Of a DNA stretch of 56,053 bases, positions 16,265 to 27,278 are shown piece after piece. The stretch lies in the IMG/VR virus record IMGVR_UViG_3300045941_000468, positions 1 to 56,053 of that record, one strand, 5' to 3'. The translations under genes and the position numbers were made by a program. Below the pieces are notes generated by a model. That model was not told the origin of the DNA, did no database searches, and worked only from the letters and a program-made list of their open reading frames with translations. Positions within the stretch are counted from its first letter, which is position 1, and each line of letters opens with the position of its first letter. This DNA is from a virus.

Positions 16265-17068
16265 CTATTCGTTCAGGACTAGTTGCAGCAGCCCGCGCAC
16301 GCCCGCCCCGCCGGTATCCGAGCCCGCGTTGCCACCGTCGCCGTGATGCCCGCCGCCCGCGTTGCCGTGCGTGCCGCCCAGCGCCGCGCCCCCGCCGCAG
16401 TAGGTGCCGCCGAAGATCGTCGAGGTGCGGCCGGGACCACCGTGCTGCTGCGAGTAGGCGCTGTTCCCGGCGCCGCCGCCGCCCCCGCCCGCGGCCGACC
16501 CGCCGACGTTGTTCTGGCCCGTGAAGCCGTTGTAGCCGAACCCGGCACGCCCGACCCCTGCGGCCCCGCCTTGCTGATAGCCCCCGGCGCCACCGCCGCC
16601 GCCACTATCGCCATTCCCGCCGTCCTGTCCTGCGGCGATCGCGCCGCTGCCCCCGAGCCCGCCGCCGTAGACGGTCCACGGTCCCAGCTGCGTGAGGCCC
16701 CCGGGCTGCGCGTTCCCGGCCCCCGGCGCCGTCGCGCCCGTGCCTCCGGCGCCGACGTAGACCGTGATGGTGCCGCTCACCACCAGCCCCCACGACTCCC
16801 AGAACCCACCCGCGCCCCCACCGCCTCCGTTGTGGTGCGAGTCGTACTCGGCCCAATACACCCCCGACCCCGCGCCGCCCCCGCCCGCGATGAACAAGCC
16901 GCCGAGGGTCATCTGGCGGCTGAAGACGAAGGTGTAGGTGCCCGCGACGTTGAAGGTCGCCACGGCGCCGGGCGTGAAGATGTGCGTGCCGTTCATCGCG
17001 CCGGAGTAGGTGACCGACGGGACGCTGAGGCCCCCACTCGTCTGCCGCCATTTGATGCTGCTCGGCAT
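16265..17068 (-). CDS. Glycine-rich tail/adhesin-like protein
   Basis: 267 residues. After an N-terminal beta segment (SIKWRQTSGGLSVPSVTYSG, TYTFVFSR) the protein becomes about 200 residues of polyglycine stretches (GGGGAGSG, GGGGGAGGF, GGGGGAGNS) interleaved with aromatic and Asn residues. This resembles the glycine-rich domain of phage tail-tip adhesins and many prophage tail proteins, where stacked polyglycine-II helices present receptor-binding loops. It lies directly behind the collagen-stalk fibre gene, so a receptor-binding or fibre-tip role is likely. The specific receptor cannot be inferred. Confidence 0.7.
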   Translation of the reverse strand: MPSSIKWRQTSGGLSVPSVTYSGAMNGTHIFTPGAVATFNVAGTYTFVFSRQMTLGGLFIAGGGGAGSGVYWAEYDSHHNGGGGGAGGFWESWGLVVSGTITVYVGAGGTGATAPGAGNAQPGGLTQLGPWTVYGGGLGGSGAIAAGQDGGNGDSGGGGGAGGYQQGGAAGVGRAGFGYNGFTGQNNVGGSAAGGGGGGAGNSAYSQQHGGPGRTSTIFGGTYCGGGAALGGTHGNAGGGHHGDGGNAGSDTGGAGVRGLLQLVLNE

Positions 17069-20000
17069 TTACCACCAGACGAAGTTCTTGATGACGGACG
17101 CGAACCAGATGCCCCCGCCGTCGTAGGTGCTGAACGTGTAGATGTCCAAGCGGCTCGCCCCCGAGCCGCCCGGCTCGCCGCGGTTGTCTCCGGCGTTGCT
17201 GTTCGCCCAGCGCACGCCCGCAGGCCAGCTCACCGCGAACGGCCCGCCGTTGTGCCGCACGAACACCGTGATGCTGGTCAGGACGCCTCCGGGCCGCGGA
17301 TTGTTGAACCCGATCCCGGCAGCTTGGTTGAGGTCGAGGATGAAACAGGTGTAGTTCGAGCAGTCGAGATAGAAGACACCCGCGTTGGCTTGGTATTGGT
17401 ACGGCTCGCCGTAGCCCCGCAGATACGGCCGGTAGAGGTCCTTGTTGGTGTGGTCGATGTAGCCCGCCACGTAGAGATTCCCGGTCAGGTAGAGCCCCGT
17501 GTTCGACCACAGGCCGTAGCTGGGATGGCTGGCGAGGTACCAGGTCTGCTGCGACCCGTAGACGTCCGCGCGGCCCGGGAAGATGCCTTGCGCCGTGTAG
17601 AGGCTGGCGTTGGTCCAGATGTTCCCAGTGACCATCAGCCCGGTGTTGGTGTAGAGGCCGTAGCTGCCGTGGCCCGCGAGGTACCAGTCGCTCTGCATCT
17701 GCCAGCCCGCGTCCAGTCGGCCGGGATAGAACGGTCCGCGGAAAAAGACGGTGGTGTTCCGATCCAGCCGGATGTGTTCCGTCCACTGCAGCCCCGCATC
17801 GTCGGTCGTGGGGCCGATGCGGAGATACCCTTGGTAGTTCATGATCGACCAGTTCTGCGACCCCGCAGGCTGGCTCATCTCACGGAAGTGCAGGCGCACG
17901 AAGTTGCTGGTGCTGTGCAGGTAGTTCTCGGAGCTGGTCGAGACGAAGCCGCCCGTCTGAAGTTGGCCCCCCACCGACGCCGGGCCGGTGATCGCCACAC
18001 TCTCGAAGTAGCCGTAGCGGACGTAGCCGTAGGCCCAGCGCAGCGTGGGATGCCCGAGGTAGTAGGTGTCAGTCGTCTGCGGATAGAGATTCTTGGTCCG
18101 GAGAGAATCCCCGCGTAGCGTGTAGGCGGTCGAGTCCGAGAGGTTGACGTTGCCCGCCTCCTCCACAATCAGCGAGGTCCCCCCGGTGGGACACCAGAAG
18201 GTGGTGCGGCCCGTCTCCGCGACGGTGATGTTGTTCCACCAGGCCCCGCCCGCCTTCCACGTATAGAAGTCGAACTGGCTGGGTTTGACCTGGAACGTCG
18301 CCGCGCCGATGGACGTGTCGTCCTTCACCCACGTCCCGCCCACGTAGTCCACGTTGGTGCAGACGTTGTGATAGGTCGCGGCTCCCGCCGGGGCCAGCAG
18401 CAGGCGCGCCTTCACGGTCAGGCCGGGGATGGCTTGCACGAACCTGACCCAACTGCCGTCGGCGTTGGCGTACTGGGTCATCAGGCCCGTGGTCATGCCG
18501 ATGCGGAGTCGGTCCTTCCACCCCGGGGTGGGGGTGCCGTCCCACTGCAGGACCATGAAGTCGCCCTCGCCATCGACGACGATCGTCCCGCCCGGTTTCG
18601 CCGGGTCGTCCCGCTGCCAGTTCGTCCCGTCGTAGTAGAGATTCGAGAGCAGCTCGCAGCGTCCGCCCGGCACAACCGAGCCGAAGCGGGCCTTCCGCAC
18701 GTCGCTGCCGGTGTAGTCCACGACGTAGTAGCGGCGATTGCCGACCACGGTCACGTTCCCCGCCGCCGTCGCGTCACCCCCCGTGGTCACGCCGAAGACT
18801 TTGGTCATCGCGCCGTCGTTGCGGTAGAACTCCAGCCCCGCCGCCGGGGCGAGCTGGAGGAGCAGGCCCGCGTGAGCGGCGTCGTCTCGCACGTAGCTCG
18901 CGCCATCCCAGTCTAGATTCGACGTCAGCGTGAGGTGGTCGCCGACGTGGCTCATCACCCGCGCCTTGCCACCCCCCGCCACCTGCGGGTCGAGGATGAG
19001 GCGGGGCCGCGTCTTCTGGATCGGCACATCGACCGTGAAGGGGAGCGACGCCCCGCTGCCGCTCGGGGGCGCGGCGAAGGTGCCGTCCGCACGGAGGAAG
19101 TTCGTCGTGCCGCCGGGGAAGCCGCCGGTGAACTTCAGGACGTTGGTCGTGAGGCGCGCATCGGCGACGGTGCCGGTCGTGATCACGCTCCCCGCCAGCG
19201 CGATGATCGCGTCGCTGCCGCCGGTCTCGTGCGTCGTGTGATGCGCGGCCAGCGGGAGGGTGTCACTCGGGACGTCGACCACGCCACCCGTGACGTGGAC
19301 GTAGCCAGTTCCCGCAGGCGCGGGCCCGGGCGGGCCTGGCGTCCCGGCGAGCCCGGGGTCCCCTCGCACGGCGAGCACGTCCCACGACGAGGAGGCGCCC
19401 AGCAGCGTGGCGTAGAGACTGAACTGGAAGGCGCCACTCGCCTGCGGATTGAACGGGTTCGGCAGCGAGCCCGTCCAGGGCGCCCCGTTGAACCACGCGC
19501 CCGCCCCACCGGCCGTCCAGAAGCCGGTGAAGGCGATCTCCCCCTGCACCGCCAGCCAGTAGGTGCCCACGCCCAGCGCCGGGCCGGTGGGGATGGCGAG
19601 CGTGTTCCACCCGACGACCGAGAGCGTCACCAGGCTCTGGGCGAGGAGGGTGCTGGGCGCGCCGCTCGCGTCGGCGTAGACGCCCACCAGCAGGTTGACC
19701 CCCGCTTGGGTGGTGTAGACGCTGACCGACTGCAGGATGCCCGGCTGGGTCACCGCGACCTGCACGCCGGTGAGCCCGAGGAAGCTCCCCGAGGAGGGGC
19801 CGGGGGTGGCGCTCCCCACGGTGATCAGGGGCCCCGCCGCCGGGTCATTGCCGGTGTTGGCGGTGACGCAGACGAAGCTCGACCCGTCTCGGCGGACGAC
19901 GTCATCCACGGCGTAGGCGGTCGCCGAGTCCCACGCGCCGCGCCACGTCAGCCCGGGCGGACCCGGCGCCCCGTCCGCCCCGTCTGCGCCTGCCGGGCCG

Positions 20001-21967
20001 GGGTCACCCTGCGAGCCCTGCGGCCCTTCCGGCCCCGTCACTCCGATCGGGCCCTGCGGACCCACGGGGCCCTGTGCGCCGGTGTCGCCCGCGTCGCCCT
20101 TGGCGCCCTGCGGTCCGGTCGCACCGGTGGCCCCTGTGGCTCCGGCGGGCCCCTGCGCCCCGTCTGCTCCGGCCGGACCAACGGGACCTTGTGCGCCGGG
20201 GGGGCCCTGTGCACCCGTCGCCCCCGTGGCACCTGCCGCGCCTGCGGGGCCTGCGGGCCCTTCCGGGCCGGTTTGCCCCTGCGTCCCGACGGGGCCCTGC
20301 GGCCCTTGCGGCCCGGCGGATCCCTGCGGTCCGGTCGCGCCTGCGGGCCCTACCGGACCCGTGGCCCCAGCGGCGCCCGGCACGCCCTGTGGCCCGCGCT
20401 CGCCTTCCGGCCCGATCGGTCCCTGCGGCCCCGGCGACCCCTGCGGCCCCTCGGGGCCGATCACCCCCTGGATGCCCTGTGGCCCGGCCTCGCCGGTGGG
20501 GCCGATGGGCCCGGCCGGTCCGGGGGGACCTTGCGCGCCAGTGAGGCCCTGCGGCCCGGTGACGCCCTGCGGGCCCGGCGGGCCGGGCGGGCCGACGATC
20601 GCGCCCGCGTCCACCCAGCTGTCGCCGTCCCACACCCACATATGGCCGGTGTCGGCGACGATCCATGCGTCTCCGTCGGTGTTGCCGGTGGGCGGGAGAT
20701 CGCCCGCGGTGTCGACCGTCCCCTTGACCGTGATGCCCGGGCCGGGCGGGCCCTCAGGACCGATCGGGCCTTGCGGGCCGGTGAAGCCTTGCGCCCCCGC
20801 CGGACCGATCGGACCGGGGTCGCCCTGCGAGCCGGTGGCGCCGGTGGCGCCTGCCGGACCGGTCGCCCCCTGCGGACCCGTCGGGCCCTCAGCGCCGGGG
20901 AGCCCCTGCGGCCCGCTCGGCCCCGGCGCGCCCTGCACGCCTTGCGGACCGGTGGCGCCGACCGCGCCCTGCGGTCCCGTGGCACCGGGCGCGCCCGCGG
21001 GCCCCGGGTCGCCTTGCGCCCCCGTCGCGCCGGTGAGACCGGCTGGACCGGGGGGACCCTCAGGCCCGACGAGCCCCTGCGGTCCGGTCGCACCGGTGGC
21101 GCCAGTCGGTCCCGCGGGGCCGTCCGCGCCGGGCGGTCCTGCCGGGCCAGTCGCCCCCGTCGCGCCTGCCACGCCCTGCACACCTTGGGGCCCTTGCAGG
21201 CCAGGCTCTCCCTGCGGACCGGCGGGACCAATGGCGCCCTGCGGGCCGGTGGGACCGACCGCACCAGTCGCGCCCGTCGCGCCGGTGGGTCCTTGTGGAC
21301 CGGTGGCGCCGGTCGTTCCCGTGTCGCCTTTGACGCCCTGCGGCCCGGCGGGACCCTGTGGCCCGGTGGCGCCCGCAGGCCCCTGCGCCCCGGTCGCCCC
21401 CGTGAGACCGGCCGGACCCGTGGGCCCGGGGATGCCCTGCACCCCCTGCGCCCCCTGCGGGCCCTGCGGACCGGCGGGACCGGCGGGACCGATCGCGCCG
21501 TCCGCGCCGGGGGGACCGACGATCGGCCCGGCATCGATCCAGAGACTGCCGGTCGCCTCCCACACCCAGAGGTGGCCGTCGTCGGCCGTGATCCACGCGT
21601 CGCCGTCGACGTTGCCGGTGGACGGGAGATCGGCGAAGGCGGGCACGGTGCCCTTGACGCTGACGCCGCTGCCTGCGGGGCCTTCGGGACCTTCCGGACC
21701 GGCGGGACCGACGGGACCCGCAGGACCCGCGGGGCCAGGCTCCCCGGGCGGACCCGCGCCCTCGCTCGCCTCACCCGCCGGTGCGGCGTTGACCGCGGTG
21801 ACGAGATCGCCCTGCGTCGTCTCGGCGCCCTGCAGCCGCGATTCGAGATCGAAGACCCGATCCCAGAGGAGGCGGGTGGTCTGCTGCGCCCGCCAGTCGG
21901 TGATGTCGTCGACGTGCGGGTACTGGCGACGGATCTCCGGCGGCTCCGCAGACTTCACCGGTGTCAT
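17069..21967 (-). CDS. Very large tail fibre with collagen-like stalk and repeated inserted domains
   Basis: 1632 residues; ATG at 21967 overlaps the upstream stop (ATGA). Residues 1-70 are helical and likely attach to the tail. About 71-674 is Gly-X-Y collagen-like stalk, interrupted twice by a near-identical 50-residue domain (101-150, [20 protein letters not shown]; about 411-461, [20 protein letters not shown]). At about 675 comes a carbohydrate-binding-module-like segment ([18 protein letters not shown]). Beyond about 960 are three beta repeats built on [10 protein letters not shown]-type words, and near 1450-1540 two repeats ([17 protein letters not shown] and [17 protein letters not shown]). 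Trimeric collagen stalks are known in phage fibres. The C-terminal half should carry host recognition. Confidence 0.9.
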   Translation of the reverse strand: MTPVKSAEPPEIRRQYPHVDDITDWRAQQTTRLLWDRVFDLESRLQGAETTQGDLVTAVNAAPAGEASEGAGPPGEPGPAGPAGPVGPAGPEGPEGPAGSGVSVKGTVPAFADLPSTGNVDGDAWITADDGHLWVWEATGSLWIDAGPIVGPPGADGAIGPAGPAGPQGPQGAQGVQGIPGPTGPAGLTGATGAQGPAGATGPQGPAGPQGVKGDTGTTGATGPQGPTGATGATGAVGPTGPQGAIGPAGPQGEPGLQGPQGVQGVAGATGATGPAGPPGADGPAGPTGATGATGPQGLVGPEGPPGPAGLTGATGAQGDPGPAGAPGATGPQGAVGATGPQGVQGAPGPSGPQGLPGAEGPTGPQGATGPAGATGATGSQGDPGPIGPAGAQGFTGPQGPIGPEGPPGPGITVKGTVDTAGDLPPTGNTDGDAWIVADTGHMWVWDGDSWVDAGAIVGPPGPPGPQGVTGPQGLTGAQGPPGPAGPIGPTGEAGPQGIQGVIGPEGPQGSPGPQGPIGPEGERGPQGVPGAAGATGPVGPAGATGPQGSAGPQGPQGPVGTQGQTGPEGPAGPAGAAGATGATGAQGPPGAQGPVGPAGADGAQGPAGATGATGATGPQGAKGDAGDTGAQGPVGPQGPIGVTGPEGPQGSQGDPGPAGADGADGAPGPPGLTWRGAWDSATAYAVDDVVRRDGSSFVCVTANTGNDPAAGPLITVGSATPGPSSGSFLGLTGVQVAVTQPGILQSVSVYTTQAGVNLLVGVYADASGAPSTLLAQSLVTLSVVGWNTLAIPTGPALGVGTYWLAVQGEIAFTGFWTAGGAGAWFNGAPWTGSLPNPFNPQASGAFQFSLYATLLGASSSWDVLAVRGDPGLAGTPGPPGPAPAGTGYVHVTGGVVDVPSDTLPLAAHHTTHETGGSDAIIALAGSVITTGTVADARLTTNVLKFTGGFPGGTTNFLRADGTFAAPPSGSGASLPFTVDVPIQKTRPRLILDPQVAGGGKARVMSHVGDHLTLTSNLDWDGASYVRDDAAHAGLLLQLAPAAGLEFYRNDGAMTKVFGVTTGGDATAAGNVTVVGNRRYYVVDYTGSDVRKARFGSVVPGGRCELLSNLYYDGTNWQRDDPAKPGGTIVVDGEGDFMVLQWDGTPTPGWKDRLRIGMTTGLMTQYANADGSWVRFVQAIPGLTVKARLLLAPAGAATYHNVCTNVDYVGGTWVKDDTSIGAATFQVKPSQFDFYTWKAGGAWWNNITVAETGRTTFWCPTGGTSLIVEEAGNVNLSDSTAYTLRGDSLRTKNLYPQTTDTYYLGHPTLRWAYGYVRYGYFESVAITGPASVGGQLQTGGFVSTSSENYLHSTSNFVRLHFREMSQPAGSQNWSIMNYQGYLRIGPTTDDAGLQWTEHIRLDRNTTVFFRGPFYPGRLDAGWQMQSDWYLAGHGSYGLYTNTGLMVTGNIWTNASLYTAQGIFPGRADVYGSQQTWYLASHPSYGLWSNTGLYLTGNLYVAGYIDHTNKDLYRPYLRGYGEPYQYQANAGVFYLDCSNYTCFILDLNQAAGIGFNNPRPGGVLTSITVFVRHNGGPFAVSWPAGVRWANSNAGDNRGEPGGSGASRLDIYTFSTYDGGGIWFASVIKNFVWW

Positions 21968-24900
21968 GGGGTCGCTCCCGGCGTGAGCGTGCCTCCGGCG
22001 GATTGCGCGGCGAGGATCGCGTGCGTCATCGGGCGCGAGGGATCCTGATCGTCGTTGCCGAACGGCTTGACCTCGATCGAGCTGAAGGCGCCCCACGGCT
22101 GGATGACGACGCTCGTCTCATCGCGGTACAGCCAGAAGGGCACGGCGCTCGTGAGCACGTACTTGATCAGCACGCCCTTGCCTGCGTGGAAGCCGTGCAG
22201 GAAGCGCCGCTGCTTCACGCCGCCGGTCGCCGGGATCGTGTAGGTGTGCGTCGTCGTCCCGCCGACCTGGTTGTGCTGCACGACGGTGGTGAGGGTCACG
22301 TCGGCGGTCGACTTCAGCGTGATGTGCGCGTAGAGCGGATAGAACCAGCCGGGCAACCCGTGGTTGGTCTCCTGCGTCTCCCAGCGCGCCAGCTGGAACG
22401 GCTCCTCGTCGAAGATCGGCTCGGCGGTGTAGAGGCGCCCCGGGTGGGCGTCGATCGGGAACATCCGCCACACGCGCCCGAGGCGCTGCTCGCTGAGCGC
22501 GAGCTGCACGACCCGGCGCCCGGTGGTGTTGACGGTGAGCACCTCGACGACGGCGCCGTCGACTTCCACATTGACGGACTTGTCGGCGCCGTAGGTGTCA
22601 CACTCGAAGATGATCGCCTTCAGCCACTTGTCGGCGTGCGTGCCGAGGATCGAGAAGTTCTGGTTCCAGTTCGCCTGCTCGCTGGGCTCCTCTTGGAGGT
22701 GCCACCGGTGCGTGTAGAGCAGCCCCGGGGCATCGTCGATGGCGACGAAGCGGAAGACGTGCCCGCGGCCCCACGGCAGTGTGAGGTGCACGACCTGGCG
22801 CCCGCTGGCGACCACCGGCCAGTAGGGGAGCGAGGCGAGCGTGTTATCGAGCCGCACCCCGTCGACGTAGACCTCGATGCGCTTCTCCTGCCCATTGGTG
22901 TCGCAGTAGAGATCGAGCCCCGTGTAGTACTGGTCCCACTGGTTCTCGAAGTGCACGTCCCACTTCGCGATGCGCGGCGGCTCCTGCACGTAGATCCAGT
23001 CGGCGCGATAGAGCAGCCACGGCGTGCAGGTGTCGGGCTCGGGACGGAGGCGCACCTGGTTCGCCGGGACGGCAGGCCACGAGAACTTGAACTTGTGCCG
23101 GTTGTCGCTGGTGACCGTGAAGGTCGCGACGATCGCGCGCGTGCCGAGGAAGTCGCGCTCGACGTGAAACGTCTTCGGGTTGTTGCCCGTGTCGACATCG
23201 AGTGTGACGCCACTGAGCCAGACCTCGTCGGGCGAGTTGAGGTCGTCCCAGTTGGTGACGCGCGTGTTGGTGAGATCGGGCTGCAGCGTCACCGCGTAGC
23301 CGAGCTGATAGAGCGTGGGCGCGCCGCTGTCGGAGGTCCAGCGCAGCTCGCAGGCGATCGAGTGCGCCTTCTGCGGGTTGCGCCCGAAGGCGTGGATCAG
23401 GAAGCGCTCGCGCCCGGTGGAGAGGGGCGGGACCGCTTCGGCGACGTTGGCGTGTTTCTCCTCGTTGAGGAAGACCTGCAGCGTGACGTCGACCAGGTCG
23501 GTGTCGATGTCGAGGAAGAGATCGCCGAAGAGCTTTTCCTCGCGCCGCCCGCCGCTGGCCGAGCCGGTGCGCACGACACAGGCGATCGGCTCGTCGTCGT
23601 CGCTCGTGCCTTCGTGCAGGTAGCTCTTGCCGGTGCCTGCGCCGCCGATCACGAGGATGTCTTCGTCCTCACCCTGCAGCACGGCGGCGGGTTTGTGAAA
23701 GTGATAATGCCGCCAGAACTTCTGCAGGATCGAGTAGACCAGCACCTGGCGGGCGCCGGACTGATCCTCGTAGAGGACGTAGAGATCGTTCTCCCACACG
23801 GTGCAGCGCAGCGCGGTGACCACCGACTTGTTGATCGGCTCGTAGCCGTTGACGGCGGTGCCGTAGAAGAGCGGGTTGATCTGTTCGGAGATCCACTCCT
23901 CGGGCCCGCCGGTGGTCGCGAACACGCCATCCTCGGCGACGAAGTAGATCACCCCGCCCGGCCCCATGCAGAAGCTCCAGCGCCCGAGCAGCCCGCGCGT
24001 GCAGAGCGAGGGCGTCGCCGTGACGCCGAACGCCCCCGAGAGATTCGGGTAGAGCAGATACATGCGCAGGCGCGAGAAGACGAAGCCTTGATGTCCGGCG
24101 ATGCCGCCGTTCATCAGCTCTTCGCTCGGCGCGCACACCTCGGTGTTGCCGTCGCTCGGCCAGTGATCGGGCTCGCCGGGGAGGGAGAAGTAGACGTAGC
24201 CGGGGCGGTAGGGATCGCCGCAGCCGAAGAGCATCCCCTCGATCGGGCCCCAGAGCGCGGGCAGCGGCTGCGCAAGCACCGTGTTGCCGGTGTCGTCGAT
24301 CGTGGGCACGGGCTGGTAGTGATCGATCGGCAGCGTCCCGGCGCCCACGATCGCGACGTCGCTCTCGGTGTCGGTGAACGGCGCCCCGTCGGCGGTGTTG
24401 GTGCCGACGTAGTACCAGTCGTCGATGAGCGAGCCGCCACGGCGATAGATGCGCTGGCGGATGGCGGCGTCACCGTAGGCGGGCGGCGTCACGATAATCG
24501 CGCGCCGCGCGCTGTCGATGTACGCGGCGGTCGCCATCTCCGGCGAGCCGTTGCTCTCGGCGCCGGTGCGCGGGTCGTAGTGCGTGTACCGATAGTCGTA
24601 CTTCTGCGCGCCAGGCTCGGTCGTATCGGGGTCGCTGCCGCCGTGCAGGTAAATGTCGTCGAGGCCGAGCGCGACGATGTGATTGAGCGCGTCGATGGCG
24701 GTGCGGATGTAGAGCACGAAGCCGGTGACGGTCGCCCAGTCGCGCCCGGGCGTGGACCCCATGCGGACGAAGTCGCTGCGGCGAATGGGCGTGCCGACCG
24801 CGCCGAACTCGATCCACTGATAGATGCCCTCGGTCCGTCCGATGAGGGTGGTCGACGCGATGCCGATCGCCTGCGCAATGTCCTGCTGCGTGAGCGTGAG

Positions 24901-25854
24901 GACGTAGGCGTCCGAGTTGACGACCTCCGCCGGATCCGGCTGGGTGCCGGGGAGGACGGTGGCGTCGAAGTCGGCGCTGACGACGACGTAGAGACGTAGC
25001 TCCTTGAGCAGGTAGGGGTGCGAGAGCGTCAGCCAGAAGTGAAAGAGATCATCGGCGACGGCAGGCGTGCTCCCGACGGTGGAGAGGTTGACGTCGCGCG
25101 CGATCGCCCAGAAGCTGTCGTAGCCGCCGTTGTAGCCGTCCCCGTCTTCCACCGCGGGGTCGACCGCGGTGTGGAAGATGACGCAGCTGCCGGGCCCGAT
25201 CGCGGGCGGCACGGCCTCGTTGTCGGTGGTGAACGGGACGTCGGTGAACTGGCCCACGTCGTCGGTGCCCTTGTTGCCCACCCACCCTTCGGCGTGGCTC
25301 CCGTCGGCGGCGTCACACGCGGCGAGGCCTGTTTTCTGGTGCGGGCCGAGCACGGCGCTCGGCGGATTCACCGGCGCAGGCAGGCCGATCGGCGCGACGA
25401 TCCCGCCACTGGAGATCTTCACCATCTTGCTGCGATCACCGACCCACATCCACGGATCGCCACTGAGGGTGGGGCGGTGGGGGAGGAGCGTGACCGGATC
25501 GCCGCTGAAGCCACTGGCGACGATGTCGGTCGCGCCGGTGGCATCGGTCTGGATGGTCTGGTCGACGCCCCAGACGCGCGTCTCGGTCCCGGCCTGCGGG
25601 TCGCGCAGCTTGCGCACGGCGTGCGCGGTGCCGCCGTCCTCGTGCGTGACGAGGACGGTTTCGCCCGGGCGCGCGGTGGCTTCGCCCTCGTGCTGGTGCC
25701 AGAGGTTGGTGAGGCGCGACCACCCCTCCATCGCATCGAGCGAGTCCTTGAGATTCAGCCCGCGGATGCCGTAGCGGACGATCTGCGTCTCGAAGGGCGC
25801 CTCGAAGTTGGCGCTGGTGACGTTGTTCGAGCGGCGCGAGATCTGCTCCGCCAT
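21964..25854 (-). CDS. Large tail protein (tail tubular B / hub-like)
   Basis: 1296 residues from the ATG at 25854 (TGATG overlap; GGAGGG upstream). It begins [20 protein letters not shown] and continues with a beta-rich body ([52 protein letters not shown]). About 1000-1270 contains three repeats of a beta domain ([40 protein letters not shown]). Size, composition and position, after two adaptor-like genes and before the fibre, fit the large tubular or needle component of short-tailed phages, comparable to T7 gp12. It also contains the words GGAGTGKSY (near 740), which resemble a P-loop, but no other ATPase motif follows. Role inferred from context. Confidence 0.65.
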   Translation of the reverse strand: MAEQISRRSNNVTSANFEAPFETQIVRYGIRGLNLKDSLDAMEGWSRLTNLWHQHEGEATARPGETVLVTHEDGGTAHAVRKLRDPQAGTETRVWGVDQTIQTDATGATDIVASGFSGDPVTLLPHRPTLSGDPWMWVGDRSKMVKISSGGIVAPIGLPAPVNPPSAVLGPHQKTGLAACDAADGSHAEGWVGNKGTDDVGQFTDVPFTTDNEAVPPAIGPGSCVIFHTAVDPAVEDGDGYNGGYDSFWAIARDVNLSTVGSTPAVADDLFHFWLTLSHPYLLKELRLYVVVSADFDATVLPGTQPDPAEVVNSDAYVLTLTQQDIAQAIGIASTTLIGRTEGIYQWIEFGAVGTPIRRSDFVRMGSTPGRDWATVTGFVLYIRTAIDALNHIVALGLDDIYLHGGSDPDTTEPGAQKYDYRYTHYDPRTGAESNGSPEMATAAYIDSARRAIIVTPPAYGDAAIRQRIYRRGGSLIDDWYYVGTNTADGAPFTDTESDVAIVGAGTLPIDHYQPVPTIDDTGNTVLAQPLPALWGPIEGMLFGCGDPYRPGYVYFSLPGEPDHWPSDGNTEVCAPSEELMNGGIAGHQGFVFSRLRMYLLYPNLSGAFGVTATPSLCTRGLLGRWSFCMGPGGVIYFVAEDGVFATTGGPEEWISEQINPLFYGTAVNGYEPINKSVVTALRCTVWENDLYVLYEDQSGARQVLVYSILQKFWRHYHFHKPAAVLQGEDEDILVIGGAGTGKSYLHEGTSDDDEPIACVVRTGSASGGRREEKLFGDLFLDIDTDLVDVTLQVFLNEEKHANVAEAVPPLSTGRERFLIHAFGRNPQKAHSIACELRWTSDSGAPTLYQLGYAVTLQPDLTNTRVTNWDDLNSPDEVWLSGVTLDVDTGNNPKTFHVERDFLGTRAIVATFTVTSDNRHKFKFSWPAVPANQVRLRPEPDTCTPWLLYRADWIYVQEPPRIAKWDVHFENQWDQYYTGLDLYCDTNGQEKRIEVYVDGVRLDNTLASLPYWPVVASGRQVVHLTLPWGRGHVFRFVAIDDAPGLLYTHRWHLQEEPSEQANWNQNFSILGTHADKWLKAIIFECDTYGADKSVNVEVDGAVVEVLTVNTTGRRVVQLALSEQRLGRVWRMFPIDAHPGRLYTAEPIFDEEPFQLARWETQETNHGLPGWFYPLYAHITLKSTADVTLTTVVQHNQVGGTTTHTYTIPATGGVKQRRFLHGFHAGKGVLIKYVLTSAVPFWLYRDETSVVIQPWGAFSSIEVKPFGNDDQDPSRPMTHAILAAQSAGGTLTPGATP

Positions 25855-26489
25855 CAGGCCCACCCTCCGAGGATGATCGCGGCGGCGGTCTGGGTCAGTT
25901 CGTAGCGGCGCTCACAGTAGCGCGCCCGTTCGTCGTCGAGCAGCCGTCCCACTTTGCGGAGCAGCCACCCGAGCGCGGCGTACTTCACGCCGGAGGTGAA
26001 CTCCTCCGCCAGCGGGAGTGCGGTGCCGGGGAGAGCACCGGTGACCGAGGGCGGCAGGCGGATGTAGAGCAGCTCGACGACGCCATCGACGTCGGGCGTC
26101 GGGACCAGGCGGAGCGTGAGCGTGGATTGATCGAGATCGGCGTAGGCGAGCGGCAGACCGGGTGTCGTCTCCCAGCCGGGGAGGGCGAGGTCACTCTCGA
26201 AGCTGTCGGCCGGGCCGAGCGGCGTGCGTCCGCGCGCGTCGGCCCAGACGAGGTACGCGGTGGCGAGCCAGTCGGCGGGGAGGGCGAGCTGTGGCTGGCC
26301 CGCCGTCATCGGCAGCTCGACGCGTGCGACATCGAGGTGCACGCCGCGACAGAGCGCGCGGATGCTGGAGTTCACCGCATCGAGCACCTCGGGGCGTGTC
26401 CAGATGAGAGACGGCCAGCTGTCCCCGCCATCGGGCGGTTCGATAAGCGCGAACTGCAGCTCGGTGAGGAGATCACGATCGAGCATCAC
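25854..26489 (-). CDS. Head-tail / tail adaptor-like protein
   Basis: 211 residues. The layout is an N-terminal helical part with an acidic helix (RPEVLDAVNSSIRALCRGVH), strands with VELPMTAGQPQLALPADWLA, a middle beta domain, and a C-terminal helix pair (PLAEEFTSGVKYAALGWLLR). This recalls connector and tail-tubular A-like proteins of podoviruses. It shares its plan with the next gene (helix EARLAIN-type, then a beta core with ALP, then a helical end), so the two may be distant paralogues. Coupled on both sides (ATGA upstream, TGATG downstream). No enzymatic motif. Confidence 0.6.
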   Translation of the reverse strand: MMLDRDLLTELQFALIEPPDGGDSWPSLIWTRPEVLDAVNSSIRALCRGVHLDVARVELPMTAGQPQLALPADWLATAYLVWADARGRTPLGPADSFESDLALPGWETTPGLPLAYADLDQSTLTLRLVPTPDVDGVVELLYIRLPPSVTGALPGTALPLAEEFTSGVKYAALGWLLRKVGRLLDDERARYCERRYELTQTAAAIILGGWA

Positions 26490-27232
26490 TCCTGCTCCGC
26501 TTGATCGTGGCGCGCGAACTGCGTCGCCACACCCTGCATCTGGTTGCTGGCGTCCCGGGTGGGCTGCATATCACGGCGGCGATCGAGCCCGGCCCAGCGG
26601 CGATACGCCTGGTTGGCTTTGAGCAACCCGTTCTCGTCGGCGGCAGCTTGGAGGAAGGCCTCGAAGTAGGGGCGGGTCGCGCGCCAGCGCTCGGCCGCTT
26701 CCTTGAACGCGGCGACGTGCAGCGCCATATCGGCGACGACGTCGAGAATCTCCTCGCCGAGATCGACGAGGTCGGTCGGGTTGACGAGCACGGGCGTGCG
26801 GAGGACGCCGTCGAGCACGAGTGCGTTCGACACGAGCGTCGGGTAGGTCGGCCAGATGGCGACGCGCGAGAGCGAGATCGGCGCCCAGAGCGTCGGGACC
26901 GGCGGTGCGTCGCCGCCGCTGGCGGTGGTCTGGCGGCGCCACGGCGGGTGGCCGAGATCGAGTTCGAGGAGCGACGTCGGGATGAGCGGCGCACCCGCGG
27001 CGGTGGCGAGCCGCATGCCGTAGGTCATCGAGCCGGGGAGCGCAATCTCGGGGTCACCGGCGTTGACGGTGAGCGGCACGCGCGTGCGCCAGCGGCCGGT
27101 CAGGAGGTTCCAGTCGCGCAGGGACTCGTTAATCGCGAGGCGCGCTTCTTCCGGCGTCCAGAAGACCACCTGGTCCCAGCGCTGGGCCATCAGGAGCTGG
27201 AGGTCGGCGAGGGTCGTGGTGGTGTAGGGCAC
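26486..27232 (-). CDS. Head-tail / tail adaptor-like protein, paralogue of its neighbour
   Basis: 248 residues from a GTG at 27232. WTPEEARLAINESLRDWNLL, then VNAGDPEIALPGSMT and a C-terminal helical region (EEILDVVADMALHVAAFKEA) match the plan of the gene at 25854 and, more loosely, that at 32775. An additional basic C-terminus follows. No Shine-Dalgarno sequence precedes the start; instead the box AGGGGGATCTGGAC lies 32 nt upstream, an arrangement shared with three other genes in the window. Structural role inferred. Confidence 0.6.
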   Translation of the reverse strand: MPYTTTTLADLQLLMAQRWDQVVFWTPEEARLAINESLRDWNLLTGRWRTRVPLTVNAGDPEIALPGSMTYGMRLATAAGAPLIPTSLLELDLGHPPWRRQTTASGGDAPPVPTLWAPISLSRVAIWPTYPTLVSNALVLDGVLRTPVLVNPTDLVDLGEEILDVVADMALHVAAFKEAAERWRATRPYFEAFLQAAADENGLLKANQAYRRWAGLDRRRDMQPTRDASNQMQGVATQFARHDQAEQE

Positions 27233-27264
27233 CCCGGAAGAGGATCGTCAGAGGCGGGCGGCTC

Positions 27265-27278
27265 GTCCAGATCCCCCT
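27265..27278 (-). promoter_or_regulatory. AGGGGGATCTRGAC box, copy A (32 nt before start at 27232)
   Basis: The minus strand reads AGGGGGATCTGGAC; its first A is the last base of the TGA stop of the gene at 27278-29626. 32 bases separate the box from the GTG of the next gene, and that interval contains GACGAT, similar to the TACGAT -10 of the phage promoter at 6813. No Shine-Dalgarno sequence. Candidate promoter or other control element. Confidence 0.5.

Noticed and set aside
19950-21760. CRISPR-like or tandem DNA repeat array
   Set aside because: The repetition is collagen Gly-X-Y codons without uniform repeat and spacer lengths.
18935-22048. Very long plus-strand frames opposite the collagen-like fibre gene (also 20082-21986)
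   Set aside because: They are mirror images of Gly-X-Y coding DNA; high G+C removes stops and yields Pro/Gly/Cys-rich artefacts.
23637-23660. P-loop (GGAGTGKSY) in the large tail protein
   Set aside because: The context is a beta-rich structural protein with no Walker B or other ATPase motif.
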